Made by a program: the position numbers and the translations under genes. Source: JAGLON01 sp041394985 (lineage in GTDB: Bacteria; Zixibacteria; MSB-5A5; GN15; JAAZOE01). From it: 64,000 bases of DNA. This document shows, piece after piece, positions 63,632-64,000 of this stretch. Within the stretch, counting starts at the first letter, position 1. Every line of letters starts with the position of its first letter. Where the stretch lies: NCBI GenBank assembly GCA_041394985.1, contig JAWLBI010000001.1, positions 2,480,001 through 2,544,000 on the forward strand, written 5' to 3'. Under the pieces are notes generated by a model that was not told the origin of the DNA, did no database searches, and saw only the letters and a list, made by a program, of their open reading frames with translations.

Positions 63632-64000
63632 CTATTCTCTGTTATAAGTGTTGAGGATTGCTTCGACTTTCTCACTTTTGACCTGCTTATGCAGGTGCTC
63701 GTCGACGACCATAACCGGAGCGACGCCGCAGGCTCCGAGACAGCGAACGGTCTCAAGGCTGAACTGCCTGTCGCATGTACACTCGCCCGGTTTGATGTGG
63801 AGCAGATCCTCGAGTTCATGAACAACCCGCTGGCTCCCCCTGACATGGCAGGCGGTGCCGAGGCATATTCTGATCTGGTGTTTGCCGCGCGGTTTCATCG
63901 TGAAAAAAGAATAGAATGTGACAACACCATAAATGCGACTGAGCGGTATTTTCATTTCCCGCGAGATATATCGCTGAATTTCTTCGGGCAGATACCCCGT
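63632..64000 (-). CDS. hydC: HydC/NuoE-like [2Fe-2S] subunit (5' end outside window)
   Basis: The readable part is 122 residues and the coding frame continues past the window edge. It starts with TGYLPEEIQRYISREMKIP, then YGVVTFYSFFTMKPRGKHQI, the NuoE family core. The [2Fe-2S] ligands are in CLGTACHVRG and CLGACGVAPV (C-x4-C ... C-x3-C). It is the thioredoxin-like small subunit that sits with HydB in multimeric hydrogenases. It lies 20 bases upstream of hydB. It is likely the first or second gene of the operon. Confidence 0.95.
   Translation of the reverse strand, partial: TGYLPEEIQRYISREMKIPLSRIYGVVTFYSFFTMKPRGKHQIRICLGTACHVRGSQRVVHELEDLLHIKPGECTCDRQFSLETVRCLGACGVAPVMVVDEHLHKQVKSEKVEAILNTYNRE

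Overview
The window looks like a chromosomal segment of an uncultured-type Gram-negative bacterium. Diderm features include a Pal/OmpA-type lipoprotein, several lipobox proteins and a PBP1A-type peptidoglycan synthase. Three secreted proteins end in duplicated dockerin-like repeats of the form NIGDAVYLINYIFKGGPAP. In my memory such tails are typical of candidate phyla around the FCB group, Zixibacteria in particular. That placement is inference from protein style only. No rRNA gene is present, and I see no insertion sequence, prophage or CRISPR array.

Positions 1-17.4 kb (+ strand) hold an information-processing block: the 3' part of proS, then rimP-nusA-infB-ylxP-rbfA-nrnA-truB-ribF-rpsO-pnp, an M16 peptidase and a polysaccharide deacetylase. 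These genes overlap or are separated by a few bases and probably form one long operon. asnS and leuS follow behind their own sigma70-like promoter. Positions 17.5-24.9 kb (- strand) hold an alpha/beta-hydrolase lipoprotein, pabB-pabA, a coiled-coil protein, a D,D-carboxypeptidase, an ABC-2 exporter pair, a DUF72 protein and a 41-residue zinc-ribbon protein. Positions 25-27.9 kb (+) hold a sugar ABC importer without its ATPase. An OmpA-type lipoprotein, MscS, an Ig-like and a TPR lipoprotein, tyrS, a class A PBP and tRNA-Leu(CAA) follow.

Positions 36.9-45.1 kb are a secretome island: a subtilisin-like protease, a thermolysin-like protease and an FG-GAP/ASPIC surface protein, each ending in a dockerin-like repeat pair. 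Beside it lies an ECF sigma factor coupled to an unusual partner that joins an anti-sigma zinc finger, a membrane segment, a TolB-like domain and a long TPR array. Next come the two-enzyme threonine-to-glycine pathway (tdh, kbl) and an alkyltransferase-like protein. A second ECF sigma/anti-sigma pair follows, whose anti-sigma has a cysteine-rich external domain.

Positions 52.3-64 kb (- strand) carry a compact [FeFe]-hydrogenase operon that leaves the window at its 5' end. In transcription order it is hydC (partial), a hydB fused to a GltD-like flavoprotein, hydA, a lone receiver, a GAF-containing histidine kinase, hydG, an unrecognised 125-residue protein, hydF and hydE. Together these encode a soluble, probably NAD(P)-linked, possibly bifurcating hydrogenase, its full H-cluster maturation set and a dedicated two-component sensor. 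The points most worth a second look are the hydB-GltD fusion, the altered auxiliary-cluster motif in HydG, the Ser in the first H-cluster motif of HydA, and the translationally coupled unknown gene between hydG and hydF.
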